NCBI RefSeq assembly: GCF_901000735.1
Contig: NC_081542.1
Coordinates: 10,168,216 to 10,232,215 of the forward strand
From: Corylus avellana
Taxonomy: Eukaryota > Streptophyta > Magnoliopsida > Fagales > Betulaceae
Length of the DNA: 64,000 nucleotides
Direction: 5' to 3'
Shown here: one piece after another, positions 21,378-33,617 of the stretch
Position numbering within the stretch: the stretch's first letter is position 1
Layout: each line of letters begins with the position of its first letter
Notes under the pieces: model-generated
Databases searched by the model: none
Seen by the model: the letters and a program-made list of their open reading frames with translations, nothing else
Told to the model about the DNA's origin: nothing
Translations under genes and position numbers: made by a program

Positions 21378-22767
21378 AGATGGTGAAGAGATTCAAGGTG
21401 TGGGCCTACAGGGAAGGAGAGAAGCCATTGGTCCACTGTGGGCCCATGAGTTACATCTACTCCATCGAGGGCCAATTCATCGACGAGATGGAGAGGGGGA
21501 AGAGCACCTTCATGGCTCGCCATCCTGATGAGGCGCATGCATTTTTCCTCCCTATAAGTATTACCAAGATCGTAAACTTCTTCTACAGGCTTGACCCATG
21601 GCACTTCCCTTTACTCCCAATCTTCACAGATTATGTCAATGTCGTCGCAACAAAATACCCTTACTGGAATAGAAGCAGTGGAGCAGACCATTTTATGCTC
21701 TCTTGCCATGATTGGGTATCCTTTAATTTCTGCCAATTACATCATCTTAATTACTTGCTAATCTAAAAATTATCTTTCTAATCAATCAACAGTTCTATTT
21801 TTTGCCATTTGATAATTAGCAATTATCAGTGCTATTTTATGAGGTTTTGTGTTTCTTGAATTACACTAAAGTAACATGTGTACACACGTTTTGTAGTGGA
21901 TGTCTATGGTCAACAACTCTATCTCATAGGTCGTCACTCCGCGACTTAAAACCTTTAAAAAATCGACTTATAAAATGAGGATATCCAATACACATGGTTA
22001 AGATTGTACTTAAGTTATGTAGAACATTACTTATCTCACCTTAATCTTATCCCTAACATGAACGTATTGTCTATTTCATTTTCCAGGCACCAGAGATCAT
22101 AAAGAAGGACCGTAAGTACTTCAAGAACTTTATCAGGGTGCTATGCAATGCTAACACGTCCGAAGGATTCATTCCTACAAGAGACATCTCACTGCCGGAA
22201 TATAACCTGAAAGGTTATCCTGAGCACACGCTCGGCCCGCCCCGCCTCGGCCTGCCGCCTAGTAAGCGCACAATCCTCGCCTTCTTTGCAGGTGCCGCCC
22301 ACGGAGACATAAGGAGCATGTTGTTCGAGCATTGGAAGAACAAAGACCAGCAAGTCCAAGTATATGAGAAGCTTCCCAAGAAGAAAAACTACCACAAATT
22401 GATGGGACAAACCAAATTTTGCTTGTGCCCAAGTGGGTCGGAAGTGGCAAGCCCCAGGGTGGTTGAGGCAATGTATCAAGAATGTGTTCCGGTGATCATT
22501 TCTGACTTCTACACATTACCCTTCAGTGAAGTTCTTGATTGGAGCAAGTTTGCAGTATTTATTCCTCCAAAAAGAATACCAGAAATTAAGATGATCTTGG
22601 AGGGGATTTCACAGAGGAGATATTTGATGTTGCAAAAGAGGGTGAAACAAGTAGCAAGGCATTTTGAGCTGAATCGACCAGCCAAGCCATTTGATGTAAT
22701 TCACATGGTGCTTCACTCTGTATGGCTTAGAAGGCTTAACATTAAGCTAACACATAATATTCACTGA
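21378..22767 (+). CDS. GT47 exostosin-family glycosyltransferase 2 (5' exon(s) missing)
   Basis: Two exons of a GT47 glycosyltransferase, 21378-21715 and 22087-22767, joined through a GT-AG intron in phase 0 (HDW then APEII). The first exon starts after CCACATAG and contains EMVKRFKVWAYREGEKPL, FMARHPDEAHAFFLPIS and the YPYWNRSSGADHFMLSCHDW block, the family's central signature. The second carries [34 protein letters not shown] and the usual C-terminal helix. The upstream exon with the cytoplasmic tail and membrane anchor is lost in or beyond the gap. The coding part present is intact. It is paralogous, not identical, to the exon at 149-829: about 27 differences in the first 109 residues of the last exon but about 6 in the final 117. 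The substrate is unknown. Confidence 0.9.
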
Positions 22768-24357
22768 CAACAAATATTGTGTATAGATTTTCATAGGTAA
22801 AGAAGACAAAACATAACTAGATGAATGATTTTGTTTTTCTCTAACATCACTAAGCTAAGAGAAATGTTATTTAGTAGGTGATCATACGACTATCGTACAA
22901 ATGACATGGCGAGGTAATGAAAATAAGTCATTGATTATTTTTTGTTTTTTTTATAAGCCTTTGTTGATCCAAAAACTGATTTTTACTGCCTTATGAAAAT
23001 GAGAAGCGTTTCTCATCCAATAAGTTGAGACATGCTACTCTTCAATCTCCTATTCATCTCTTTTTCAAATTCATCATTAAATATGTAATAACTCAATTTA
23101 TTAAATTTACATGTGTTGTCTGTGTAAACACAACACATAATAAAAATAGTAAATGATATTTCTTGTCAAAATTTATGTCTTAATTTAAAATTATACAAAT
23201 AATAAATATGATTATCTTTCTTAAATATCGTTTACTTCATATTAGAAATAATAGGATTTTCAAAAAAGATTTTTTTTGTGTATTTTTGTTCAAAAAATTT
23301 TAAAAAAAATGATATATCAAGATATACAAAATAAAATATCACTTTTAGAAAATGAGCATATATATATTTAGGACATCCCAAAAAATAAAATAATATTTAA
23401 ATCGATAAGGTGAAGAGGAAATTACTATTTAACGTGTTAAAGTCTTAATCAATTTATTTTCTGTTGTTGCTAAACATTCCAAAAAAGAAATTTGTGGTCC
23501 TTATATAGCTGTGCCAAACGAAGGACGGTGACCTTGGCACTTGGCAGTTTCTTTTGTGTCGGCAACTAATTATTATTATTAAATTATCTTATTTTAATGA
23601 GCAACACGTGAATGTAGGCAATTGAAACACGTTGTCCTTTTCTGCATTTACCAAAAAAGGAAAATAGCGACTAATTTCCGGAGAGTTTGAGAATTTATTC
23701 ATGTTGTCACTTTTTTTTTTTTTTTTTCTTTTTTTTTAATATTAAAGTTTGCATATCGCATAAACTATTATATAAGAGTTCTGCTATCAGGCTACCAAGA
23801 GTCAAATAAATGTCTGGCAAAGTAAAAAAAATTGTAGAAAAATCTCTCTCTTCCTAGTCATGCTAAATTTTGTTATTATTTTTTTTTTATTAAATTTTTA
23901 TGAGTTAATATTTAGTTTCTAATTACTCAAAATTTATTTTTGGATTTAAAATTAAAACCTAGGGGTGGAAGGTTAACGCTTTTGGGATGGTATCACTTAA
24001 AAGGGATTTTATCATCCTAAATTTAGTACTAATATCTCAAATTTGAATTTCTCTAAATATCTCTATTCTTCGATTAAAAAAAAAAAAAAACAAAAGATCA
24101 GATGTCTAACACTTGAGGCAGCCGAAAATGTCAATTCATTATCTAATTGACAATATCTCCTATAATGACAAAAATACTCTTAATAAATTAAAAATTAAAA
24201 TTAAACTAAAAATTAAAAAATTAAAACTAATTTTTTTAAAGAACAAATTAAAAAAAATAAATAAATAAAAATTTATAAGAGTACTTTTGTCTCATTAACA
24301 AAAATTTGGGATAATTTTTATCTTTTTGCTGGGCTTGGAGGATATTGTCAATTTTTT
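22768..24357. other. AT-rich intergenic stretch
   Basis: Holds a half-copy of the 1251-1403 MITE family near 22858-22930 and several A- and T-homopolymers. I see no gene. Confidence 0.5.
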
Positions 24358-24590
24358 GATCGAGACTTAACCAAGACCCTGCTAGGACCTTGCCAGGAGC
24401 CCGCTAGGACTTGACCGAGACTCGATCGGAATTTGGGTACGACCCGACATGGACTACGCCAGGACTTGACCAGGGTCCAACCAGGATTGTGCCGAGACCC
24501 AACCGAGATCCCGCGGGGACCCTGCTGAGACCTCGCCACCCGGTTAGGACACTGCTGGGACTCAGTTGGGACATTGTAATACCCTAGGGG
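24358..24590. repeat. GC-rich degenerate short tandem repeat
   Basis: About 230 bp built from 11-13 bp variants of words such as CCGAGACTCGAT, CAGGACTTGACC and CGAGACCCAACC. The base composition differs sharply from the AT-rich flanks. Frames through it are open only because of the repeat, and none looks like a protein. Confidence 0.6.
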
Positions 24591-24919
24591 CATTACAGAC
24601 ATAGCCGGAACATTTTTGTAATTTAAAGTTTAATATGATTAAATAAAAAATGTATATAAAAAAAAAATTCTAATTTTCGTACATACTAAACACCAAAAAA
24701 CATTTTAGATCAAAACAAATGGAGCTTAAAAGGGTTTAAAACCCCCAATAATTTCATTCCATTGAAGTGAAACTATCCATCAACCTTTATTAACAAAATA
24801 AAAATCTAAACTTTAAGTGAAACTGTAAAATATAGCATTTATCTTTTAAAAAAACTCCAAATATAAAATAAATAAATAAATAAAAGTAATGTTTTTGGCT
24901 TCCATAGTTCAATATATAT

Positions 24920-25682
24920 ATAATGTTTGTATGAATGGGAGGAGCTTCTTCGATGTATGAGTAAAGAGGACATGGAATTTATGGCGGTGGTTGCACAACA
25001 ATTATGGTTTCGACGTAACGCCTTTGTTCATGGAAAAAAGATCAGCTCTTCTATCACAGTGGTCGAATGTGCTGCATATTCGCTGGAGGCTTATCGAGTA
25101 GCAAATGCTCAAAAAGAGGGAGTTGCCACTAGGGGGAATACAAACGATCTCAAATGGGAAGCCCCCAATAATGACTTTGTTAAGTAAATTGGGATGCTGC
25201 TGTAGACAAACATAGAATGAAGATAGACATCAGTGTGATAGTTAGAGATGAGATGGGAGAGGTTTTGGCTACTCTGTTGTCGCCAAGAGACCATATCACC
25301 AAGCCAAATATTGTTGAGGCACTTGCAGCATTGAGAGCAACCTATCTATGTCGTGAGCTAGGGTTTTACAAGGTGGTCTTGGAAGGCGATACTCTTAAGT
25401 GGTGCAGACACTTAGGAAAGATGGTAGGAATTGGATCTGCTATGGACATCTTATTGAGGATGCTGAGGGGTATTAAATTGTATATAAAAATGGAAGGTTA
25501 ATCATGTGAGACGACACCTTAATAGTGCAGCCCATTGTCTTGCAAAAGAAGCAGTATCTCTAGTCGTGGAACAAGGTTTTATTGAGAAAGTCTCCTATTA
25601 TATTTCGGATATTATCTTTGTAGATGTAGTTTTGCTATCTATAGAAATCGCTTTATAAAAATAAAAAATAAAAAATAAAAAA
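24920..25682 (+). pseudogene. LINE 3' remnant (RNase H-like domain)
   Basis: Translations carry WFRRNAFVHGKKISS, then LKWEAPNNDFVK, then VRDEMGEVLATLLSPRD, IVEALAALRA and LGFYKVVLEGD. These are the linker and RNase H-like region at the 3' end of plant L1 LINE ORF2. Stops and frameshifts break it. It ends in a TAAAAAATAAAAAA-type tail near 25655-25682, as expected for a 5'-truncated LINE insertion on the plus strand. Confidence 0.8.
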
Positions 25683-26669
25683 GAAGTAGAATATTGCCTA
25701 TGTACCACTTTCATGTAATTTAAGGATATTTAGAAATGATAAATAATACTGTTAAACTCTCTATGTGTTTATCTTATAAAAATGTGATATATATGCTTAA
25801 AAAAAAAATGATATATAATATGACACAAATTTGAATATTGGCTGCCATCTACTTGAATTATCTCGTCAAACCTTTCTACTTTACTAGTTTACTTCCGGTA
25901 GGCCTGCCTTCCTTCTTGATATTTTGCAAATATAATCGAGTAGAAATTGAGTCCATTTTTTTTTTTTAATTGAAGAGAAAAGAGGTTATGAGGGGATTAT
26001 GGATGACCAAATTTAAGGCATTAGCATCAAATTTAAGATGATCAAATCCTTTTAAGGTGATACTATCCCTAAAAGGTTAACCTTGCATCCCTAAATTTTA
26101 GTTTTAAGGCATTAAAACCTAAATATTAGCTCATAAAAATTTAACTACCAAAAAAAACAACAATAGAATTTTCATTTCCATTTTATTATTATTATTATTA
26201 TTATTATAATATTTTTTAGAGGCAACCACACATTGAACGCCTCAATTTGATAGCCGCATAGACGGACTCAATAAAATCCCCTTATTTCCTTTCCTTTTAT
26301 TATTTTTTGTCTTTTCAACCATTTATTACATCACATGTACCCTTTCTGTTAGTTCTCTCTTCTGTTTTTGTTATTTTTTCCCTCTTTCTCAGCTGTCATG
26401 GCATTTAAAAACGTGGCATAGGATAAGGTTGTACACTTGAATTATAAATTAATTTTAGGGCACTTTTGTTTAACAACTTTATTTTTTTCTTCTTTAATTT
26501 CAATTTGTATCATAAATGGTACTTAGGTAATGGCAAAAAAGAGAGATGGTACATTTGTCTAAATTTCGTCTAAAATTTGACGGAAGGTCACATTAGTACC
26601 ATTAAAAAATCAACTTGTGTCCATATATTAATTAAAAATACAAAATAAAAATAAAAATAAAAATAAATT
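25683..26669. other. AT-rich intergenic stretch with a (TTA)n microsatellite
   Basis: Contains (TTA)n at about 26183-26207 and otherwise no recognisable gene. The part near 26500-26600 resembles 1424-1510 and is probably a shared repeat. Confidence 0.5.
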
Positions 26670-26769
26670 NNNNNNNNNNNNNNNNNNNNNNNNNNNNNNN
26701 NNNNNNNNNNNNNNNNNNNNNNNNNNNNNNNNNNNNNNNNNNNNNNNNNNNNNNNNNNNNNNNNNNNNN
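26670..26769. other. Assembly gap (100 N)
   Basis: Exactly 100 N. It cuts a minus-strand LINE inside its endonuclease domain. Confidence 0.98.
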
Positions 26770-28780
26770 CATCCATGCATTAAGGGATAATGTATGTAGG
26801 TGTGTTAGGAGATCCCATGACTCTTTCCTTTTCGCCACTTCGGGATGTCCATAGAACCCAGTAAGAGTCCATGAATGCAACCCACCCTCACCCTTTATTA
26901 TGGCATTTATATGCCTTCGGCTGTAATTTTGTATTTCTACATCTACAGCATTATTCCAAAAGAGCGCTAGACCGCCACTCCTTCCCACACTGTCTACAAC
27001 AAAAACACTTCCAAAACCCAACTGAATCTTCACATGTTCCACCTTCAGGGCTTTTAGTTTGGTTTCCATAAGAAAAACCAAACTGGGTTTCTTTTCCTTT
27101 ACCATACGGCAAAGGTCCCGAACTGTTCGGAGGTTCCCAAGCCCCCGACAGTTCCAACTTAGTATACTCATGGCTCTGGGCGGGGCTGAGCATCAGCCAC
27201 CGCCGAATATAAGCTCTTTGGCTTATCTCCTGACATAGTCTTCTTGCTTTTTTTCCCTTCTTTGTTTTTCTTTTCTGCCTCATCAGTAACATCGGCCTGC
27301 CGTTTCCCAAGCTTCACAAATCTCCCCGCATCAACAGGTTCCTCAGTTTGCAATTCTCGGGCCTTCTTTTTCCAACTCCTCAAAGAGCCTATTTTCCTTC
27401 CCATTGGGCCTGTATCTTGGAAAGCACTAGGCCCATCGCATGCCTTACTTGAAATAATCCCAAACTCCTCACCCAAGGACGTGGCTAGCTGAGTATACAT
27501 CCCATTTAATTTCTGCACCTCACAGCTGTTCTGCTTGTTTTTCTCCCCCACGCCATCTGTCTCGCAGCCAGATTCTCCCATAAAATCATCATTCTTTCCT
27601 TTCTGAGAAATTCCAGAGATACTCCCCATACTCGGCGTGTTAATCTGAACCTTGCTCACAACTGATTTTTGCGCCACGCATCCATTCACCACATTATTCT
27701 CCTCCACTTGAGCTGTCCAGCAGTCTTCTCCCATAAATTCCACATTCTTTCCTTTCTGGGAGTTTCTAGAATTACTCGTCACCCCCTCTTTTACGCCACC
27801 AATTGAATGCCTACCCATATTTCTCATAAGAGAAGCAGATTCCCCGCCTGATGATCCGCCCATTGCAGCATCTGTTCTGTTTTTGGAATGTAAAGAGTTT
27901 CCGACATTCTCGCCCCTTGTTTCTTCCCTTGATGGAGGACCGTTACTTTCCGAATGTGGACTCCTCGTTGGCCGGAAAGTTGCAGCTCCCATCGCCGATG
28001 ATGTGCCATGGAATTTCTCATTGTCATAGAAGAATCCTTCATCATCGTAACGCCCCTTTCTTTGCTCCGTTCGTCTCTAAGGTGAGCCCGCCCGCATCCA
28101 TATTCCATATCCCATATTCCTTTCCAGTGGATTTTCCATGCTTCCATCTCAGTTCTTCATTCACACAGCCCCTTACACCATGCTGAATTACACCACACTG
28201 AAAGCAAAACTTAGGGACTTTTTCATACTGGAAAGGAATCCATAGTGTTTTGTTTTTCAGTTTGAGAATCCGTCCTCTCGGTAAAGGTTTGAATACATTT
28301 ATTTGCACTTTTACGCGCAAATATTCTCCCCAACCAATACCATTTTCGTCCGTGTCTACATCTTCCACTTCCCCAATGATGGCACCCAGCTTGAAACCCA
28401 TCTCCCGACCCATACATGATAATGGTAACTTAAACATGCGAACCCAAAAAGGTGCCGTATCAAAGTTCATCTCGGATGGTGGTGTGGTCCCATCATAGTC
28501 GGCCACTGAGAATAGTTGTCCTTCAAATATCCATGGTCTACCCTCCATTACGCGAATTTTGTCCCACTCATGTTCGAAATTCAGCAAAAATAAGTTCTCA
28601 CCTAGAACTTTGAACTCCAGTGATCCAGATGGCCTCCAACCCCTGATCAGTTTTGCCCGAATAGTATTCTTCCCAACAAATCTATCGGTGATTAGTTTAC
28701 CAACCAGACAGTGTTTCCCTTTTTCCGTAATCTCTTCCACATCCTCCTCAGCCACCACAAGCCCTTCCTGCTCTTCTTCC
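26770..28780 (-). mobile_element. L1-type LINE, 5' portion, isolated between two gaps
   Basis: Minus-strand LINE with a DUF4283-type ORF1 (28758 downward: GRPWIFEGQLFSV, zinc knuckle CFQCGVIQHGVRGC), a low-complexity ORF1 tail (27992-27168), and the start of ORF2 at 27171 (MSILSWNCRGLGN, METKL) ending at the gap. It is nearly identical to 32491-34016 on the plus strand. Relative to that copy it has 7 extra bases near 28110, where an ATGGGAT-like word is repeated. This shifts the frame and splits ORF1 at 28042. Gaps on both sides mean its placement and orientation are assembly inferences. Confidence 0.9.
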
Positions 28781-28880
28781 NNNNNNNNNNNNNNNNNNNN
28801 NNNNNNNNNNNNNNNNNNNNNNNNNNNNNNNNNNNNNNNNNNNNNNNNNNNNNNNNNNNNNNNNNNNNNNNNNNNNNNNN
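28781..28880. other. Assembly gap (100 N)
   Basis: Exactly 100 N. It cuts the 5' end of the minus-strand LINE on the left and a MULE-type element on the right. Confidence 0.98.
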
Positions 28881-29085
28881 GGTGTTATAGTTTTAGGACA
28901 CAAAACGACGTAGTTTTCGGGAGGGTAAAATGGGTATTAAAAAGTCAAATTATTTGACTTTAACGTTAAAATGGTCCAAAGTGAGAGAAAATGGAAGTTC
29001 AGGGGGTCTAAGTGAGAGTTTTGAAAATTCAGAGGGGGGTATTTCAAATCGGCTGAAACTTCAGGAGGGTTTTCTGAAGTTTCCC
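28881..29085. mobile_element. Mutator-like MITE, right part only
   Basis: Ends with GGCTGAAACTTCAGGAGGG and CTGAAGTTTCCCC, matching the terminal repeat of the complete element at 29321-29738. It also shares the internal AAAGTCAAATTATTTGACTTT segment. The left part is lost in the gap. Confidence 0.7.
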
Positions 29086-29320
29086 CTTTTTTTTATTAAA
29101 CTAATTGAATTTGGATAAAAAGTTTTTAAACTTATTTATAAAATAAACCAAAATTTCCTTCTTTTGAGCTTCAGCCATGGTCCATGCCTTAGAAGAAGAT
29201 TATTTACTTCTTATTTAATTAATATGGTTATTATTAAATTTGTGGCCTAACTCATTTTCATTTTTTAAAGCTTTCTCGTAAAATGTGAAACTTCTTTAAT
29301 AAAATAAAAAAAATAAAAAC

Positions 29321-29738
29321 AGGAAACTTCAGTAAGCCTCTTCGAACTTTCAGCCAATTTGACAAACATCCTCTAAACTATCAAAACTCTCACTTAGACC
29401 CCCTGAACTTTGGTTCGCCCTCACTTTGAACCCTTATGTTAGTTTTCAACGTTAAAGTCAAATTGTTTGACTTTTCGCGCCCATTATACCCTCACCCTAA
29501 AACTACACCGTTTTGTGCTCTAAAACTACAACACCCACCCAGCCCAAAACAACGTAGTTTTGGTTGAAGGTATAGTAGGCACAAAATGTTAGTTTAACAG
29601 TGAAAACTAACAGAGGGGGAGAGGGGGGGGGGAAATGATAGAAATTGAAAGTTCAGGGAGTAAAGTGAGAGATTTTGAAGTATAGGGGGTGTTTGTCAAA
29701 TCGGCTGAAAGTTTGGGGGGGCTTACTAAAGTTTTCCC
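29321..29738. mobile_element. Mutator-like MITE, 418 bp, complete with TSD
   Basis: Left end AGGAAACTTCAGTAAGCC, right end GGCTTACTAAAGTTTTCCC. The inverted repeats extend about 90 bp inward through CAGCCAATTTGACAAAC and CCCTGAACTTT-like words. The direct repeat AAATAAAAAC flanks it (29311-29320 and 29739-29748), a 9-10 bp target-site duplication typical of MULEs. There is no coding capacity. Confidence 0.88.
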
Positions 29739-29748
29739 AAATAAAAAC

Positions 29749-30078
29749 GAGAATCTGACACAACCATGAGGTTTTTGCCAGCATTTAAACAAAAAAAAAT
29801 TAAAAATTAAAAAAAAATTAAAATCAAAGAGAATTAAAACACTAATTAGAACATCAAATAAATAAAGAAAAGAGTAATGATATACGCCGAATGCGTGAAA
29901 GAGTGTGACAGAAACTAGTTTAAGTTGGTGGTTAAGGAGTTTTCTCCTTTTCTCTCTTATTGGTTTGATTCGAAAACCAATTTAGATTTTATATTTTGCC
30001 TGGCAACCGAACCGACGTTGGTAGAGAAATACTAAATCACTGCCGGTTGTCGATGGCTATGCAATGACAACTGGTGGG
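29749..30078. other. Non-coding spacer
   Basis: AT-rich sequence between two transposons. I see no gene. Confidence 0.5.
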
Positions 30079-30859
30079 TAGGGCTGGCAAAACGGGTAAT
30101 TGGGTAGACCCGATTAGGACCCGTTAAGATCTATGACCCAATTACCCGAAACACGAACACGACCTATTTAGCTAAACGGGTTAGCGGGTCTGACACAATT
30201 ATAACACGAAAAATATCCGAATAACCCGACATGACCCGCTTAACCCATTTAGCATAACCAGGTCATATCGGGTAGACACGACCCGACACGACTCGTGCGC
30301 TAAACAAGTAACACGACCCGACCCGTTAAAAAAAACCTTAATCAAAATTGGAAAAAATAATTTAATAAAGGGATCTCTTAGGCCAAAGGACTAGTTAGAT
30401 TTATCCTAACCATCCAAGAAGAATAAGAAGTTTTAAAAAAGAATGTTTTAATATATAAATAATGATTTAAAAGATAATGTTTTAATATATAGACCCACAT
30501 AGAAAAAGTAACAGAAAAACAAGGAATAGGCCAGTGAAGTAAAGGCTGTGAAGTCGTGAAGTAAAGAGTGAAATGAAGCCGTAAGTGAGTCAGTAAATGT
30601 TAGGGTTAACTTAGTTAGAACTTAGACATAGGTTTTTTTTGTTTTAAAAAAAAAATTAAATTAAATTAAATGGGTTTGGCGGGTCACCCGAGACCCGCCA
30701 GACCCGGTTGACCCGCCAGACCCGACAGACCCGCCAAACACGAATTTAATAGTGTCTTAATCGGGTAAACCCGATTAAGACCCGAACCCGAAAAGCTCAA
30801 ACCCAATACCTATTAACTTCGTGTCGGGTTCGCGGGTCGTGTCAAAATTGCCAGCCCTA
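30079..30859. mobile_element. Non-autonomous hAT element, 781 bp
   Basis: Terminal inverted repeats TAGGGCTGGCAA and TTGCCAGCCCTA, with 8-bp target-site copies CTGGTGGG (30071-30078) and CCGGTGGG (30860-30867) differing at one base. Subterminal regions are packed with ACCCG and CGGGT words in both orientations, a usual arrangement of hAT transposase-binding sites. No transposase frame. Confidence 0.88.
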
Positions 30860-30950
30860 CCGGTGGGCGATACACGGCTAATCTACAATGCCTTAGACAT
30901 GGTTATTGAATTTTGGGTGAATTGCGTATCCAGCTAACCAATACCGATAA

Positions 30951-31254
30951 TGTTAACATATGAAATAATTATCATGCTATAATATGCGGCAAAAATTAGG
31001 ATTCCAAAGTATCTCCAATCATGTTTCCATAAGCGAATTAGAAACAAAACTGTGTAACAAAGAAAGAAAGATTTTTACCTATGCCTATTTAATCATAAGA
31101 ATTATAATAAAAATCAATTCTAAATATTTGATTCAACAAATTATTCCTTATTTGGAATAAATCACCTAACAACATAATTATGTTTAATTTAAATCACAAT
31201 ACATACATGTGGCATATGGGGCCATGGGCCATACCTTAATTAGAATTTCTTACA
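30951..31254 (-). mobile_element. Ty1-copia 3' LTR
   Basis: On the minus strand it runs from TGTAAGAAATTC to ATGTTAACA, i.e. TG...CA ends, 304 bp. It is immediately preceded by the polypurine tract CAAGTGGGAGAA (31255-31266, minus strand). Confidence 0.75.
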
Positions 31255-32115
31255 TTCTCCCACTTGGCCCTTATGACATATGAATTCCTTATGGTGTTTG
31301 GTTCTTTAGTATAGTCATAACTTTATTTATTCCAATTATTCATTAAATCCTCCCACTCACATAAAGAATAGTACACATGAATCATGACGGTAAAACCATC
31401 ATATAATAAGTCATTCCTTTCATGCATTACAATATATAATACTCCCTAAATGACTACTTTATGGGCAATCAAACTTTATGAATAAACTTTCCAAGTCATT
31501 CAAATCCAATTTAATTTTATCTATATGGATAAAAGCAATAAATGTGCACAAAACTTTATAAACAGTAACTTTATGTCTATAGAATAATTAGAAAGAAGCT
31601 AAGAACCAAAATGAATTAATGAGTCGCATATGTTCCACATGATTTTTAAATAGCTTTACCAATGAACCTTTAATCAGAAGATCCGCAACTATCAATTCTG
31701 TACTTATATGCTCAATAGACACTTCATGTCTTTTGATGTTCTATCTCACACGAAGGTACATAATATCGATATGCTTAGTTATGCTTCCATTTTTATTATT
31801 CTTAGAAAAAGAAAATGGCTGCACAATTATCGCAGAAGACCTTGATTGGTCTCGTAGTGGCTTCATAGCATGCAATAAATTCTGCCTCTAAGGTAAATGT
31901 AGCAACAATAGTCTGCTTGTTGCTTCTCCAAGATATCGGCCCTTCAGAAAAAAGAAAAAGATATCCTAAAGTATACTTTCTATTATCTACACATTCAGCA
32001 AAATCTAAATATGAATACCCAATCAATTCCAAATAGTCAGTGTACTGTACGTCAAATTGTAGCCCAAGGCTCATTGCAAATATCGCATGACTTTCTTTGT
32101 AGCTTTTCAATGTTC
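31255..32115 (-). pseudogene. Ty1-copia pol remnant (RNase H)
   Basis: The minus-strand frame 32110-31802 reads YLELIGYSYLDFAECVDNRK, then TLGYLFLFSEGPISWRSNKQ, then LEAEFIACYEAT and IKVFCDNCAAIFFF, the classic copia RNase H series. Downstream sequence to 31255 is degenerate RNase H/3' region ending at the polypurine tract and LTR. The 5' part of the element is missing, so this is a truncated relic. Confidence 0.85.
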
Positions 32116-32490
32116 CAATCCTGGGTTGCTTTGATATCCACCCACCATTCTAACTAAATAGATAAATAAATAGGGTATAAAAAAAGTCATAAAAATATTT
32201 TAAAAAGAATTTGACGAACATTTTGAGGCTCCCCTTGATTATGGGTAGGTACAAAGCATGTTTCTACCTTTTAGCTTATTTTACGTCATCAATCATTATG
32301 GTAAAATTTTCAAATTCCCTCTTATTCCATGTAAAGCCGATCATAATTGAGACAAACCCTCAATTTCATTTTTTTTAGTTTATCCGACCCTCATTTTCTT
32401 TTCCTTTTTTGGGAAGAACCATATATATCTTCCTCATTTCTGAGTATTATATTATATAAAGGGTTGCTTTGCTGCATAACTAGCATCACT
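32116..32490. other. Non-coding spacer upstream of the LINE
   Basis: No gene seen. The last bases (TAGCATCACTT) form the 5' junction of the LINE. They do not match the bases that follow the LINE poly(A) tail. Confidence 0.5.
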
Positions 32491-33617
32491 TAAATGTATT
32501 CAAACCTTTACCGAGAGGACGGATTCTCAAACTGAAAAACAAAACACTATGGATTCCTTTCCAGTATGAAAAAGTCCCTAAGTTTTGCTTTCAGTGTGGT
32601 GTAATTCAGCATGGTGTAGGGGGCTGTGTGAATGAAGAACTGAGATGGAAGCATGGAAAATCCACTGGAAAGGAATATGGAATATGGATGCGGGCGGGCT
32701 CACCTCAGAGACGAACGGAGCAAAGAAAGGGGCGTTACGATGATGAAGGATTCTTCTATGACAATGAGAAATTCCATGGCACATCATCGGCGACGGGAGC
32801 TGCAACTTTCCGGCCGGCGTGGAGTCCACATTCGGAAAGTAACGGTCCTCCATCAAGGGAAGAAACAAGGGGCGAGAATGTCGGAAACTCTTTACATTCC
32901 AAAAACAGAACAGATGCTGCAATGGGCGGATCATCAGGCGGGGAATCTGCTTCTCTTATGAGAAATATGGGTAGGCATTCAATTGGTGGCGTAAAAGAGG
33001 GGGTGACGAGTAATTCTAGAAACTCCCAGAAAGGAAAGAATGTGGAATTTATGGGAGAAGACTGCTGGACAGCTCAAGTGGAGGAGAATAATGTGGTGAA
33101 TGGATGCGTGGCGCAAAAATCAGTTGTGAGCAAGGTTCAGATTAACACGCCGGGTATGGGGAGTATCTCTGGAATTTCTCAGAAAGGAAAGAATGATGAT
33201 TTTATGGGAGAATCTGGCTGCGAGACAGATGGCGTGGGGGAGAAAAACAAGCAGAACAGCTGTGAGGTGCAGAAATTAAATGGGATGTATACTCAGCTAG
33301 CCACGTCCTTGGGTGAGGAGTTTGGGATTATTTCAAGTAAGGCATGCGATGGGCCTAGTGCTTTCCAAGATACAGGCCCAATGGGAAGGAAAATAGGCTC
33401 TTTGAGGAGTTGGAAAAAGAAGGCCCGAGAATTGCAAACTGAGGAACCTGTTGATGCGGGGAGATTTGTGAAGCTTGGGAAACGGCAGGCCGATGTTACT
33501 GATGAGGCAGAAAAGAAAAACAAAGAAGGGAAAAAAAGCAAGAAGACTATGTCAGGAGATAAGCCAAAGAGCTTATATTCGGCGGTGGCTGATGCTCAGC
33601 CCCGCCCAGAGCCATGA
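32491..33617 (+). pseudogene. LINE ORF1 (gag-like, zinc knuckle), 5'-truncated
   Basis: An open frame with no internal stop from the truncation point to TGA at 33615-33617. It contains FKPLPRGRILKLKNKTLWIP (end of the DUF4283 nucleic-acid-binding domain), then the CX2CX4HX4C knuckle CFQCGVIQHGVGGC (about 32587-32628), then a long Ser/Gly/Lys-rich tail. Unlike the minus-strand copy it reads straight through the region of the 7-base difference. Its start codon is missing. Confidence 0.8.

Noticed and set aside
24348..24602. 84-codon minus-strand frame
   Set aside because: Open only because of the short GC-rich tandem repeat; the translation is repeat-derived.
32610..33617. Host gene for a CCHC zinc-finger protein
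   Set aside because: The knuckle follows a DUF4283 segment and is directly joined to a LINE ORF2, so it is retrotransposon ORF1.
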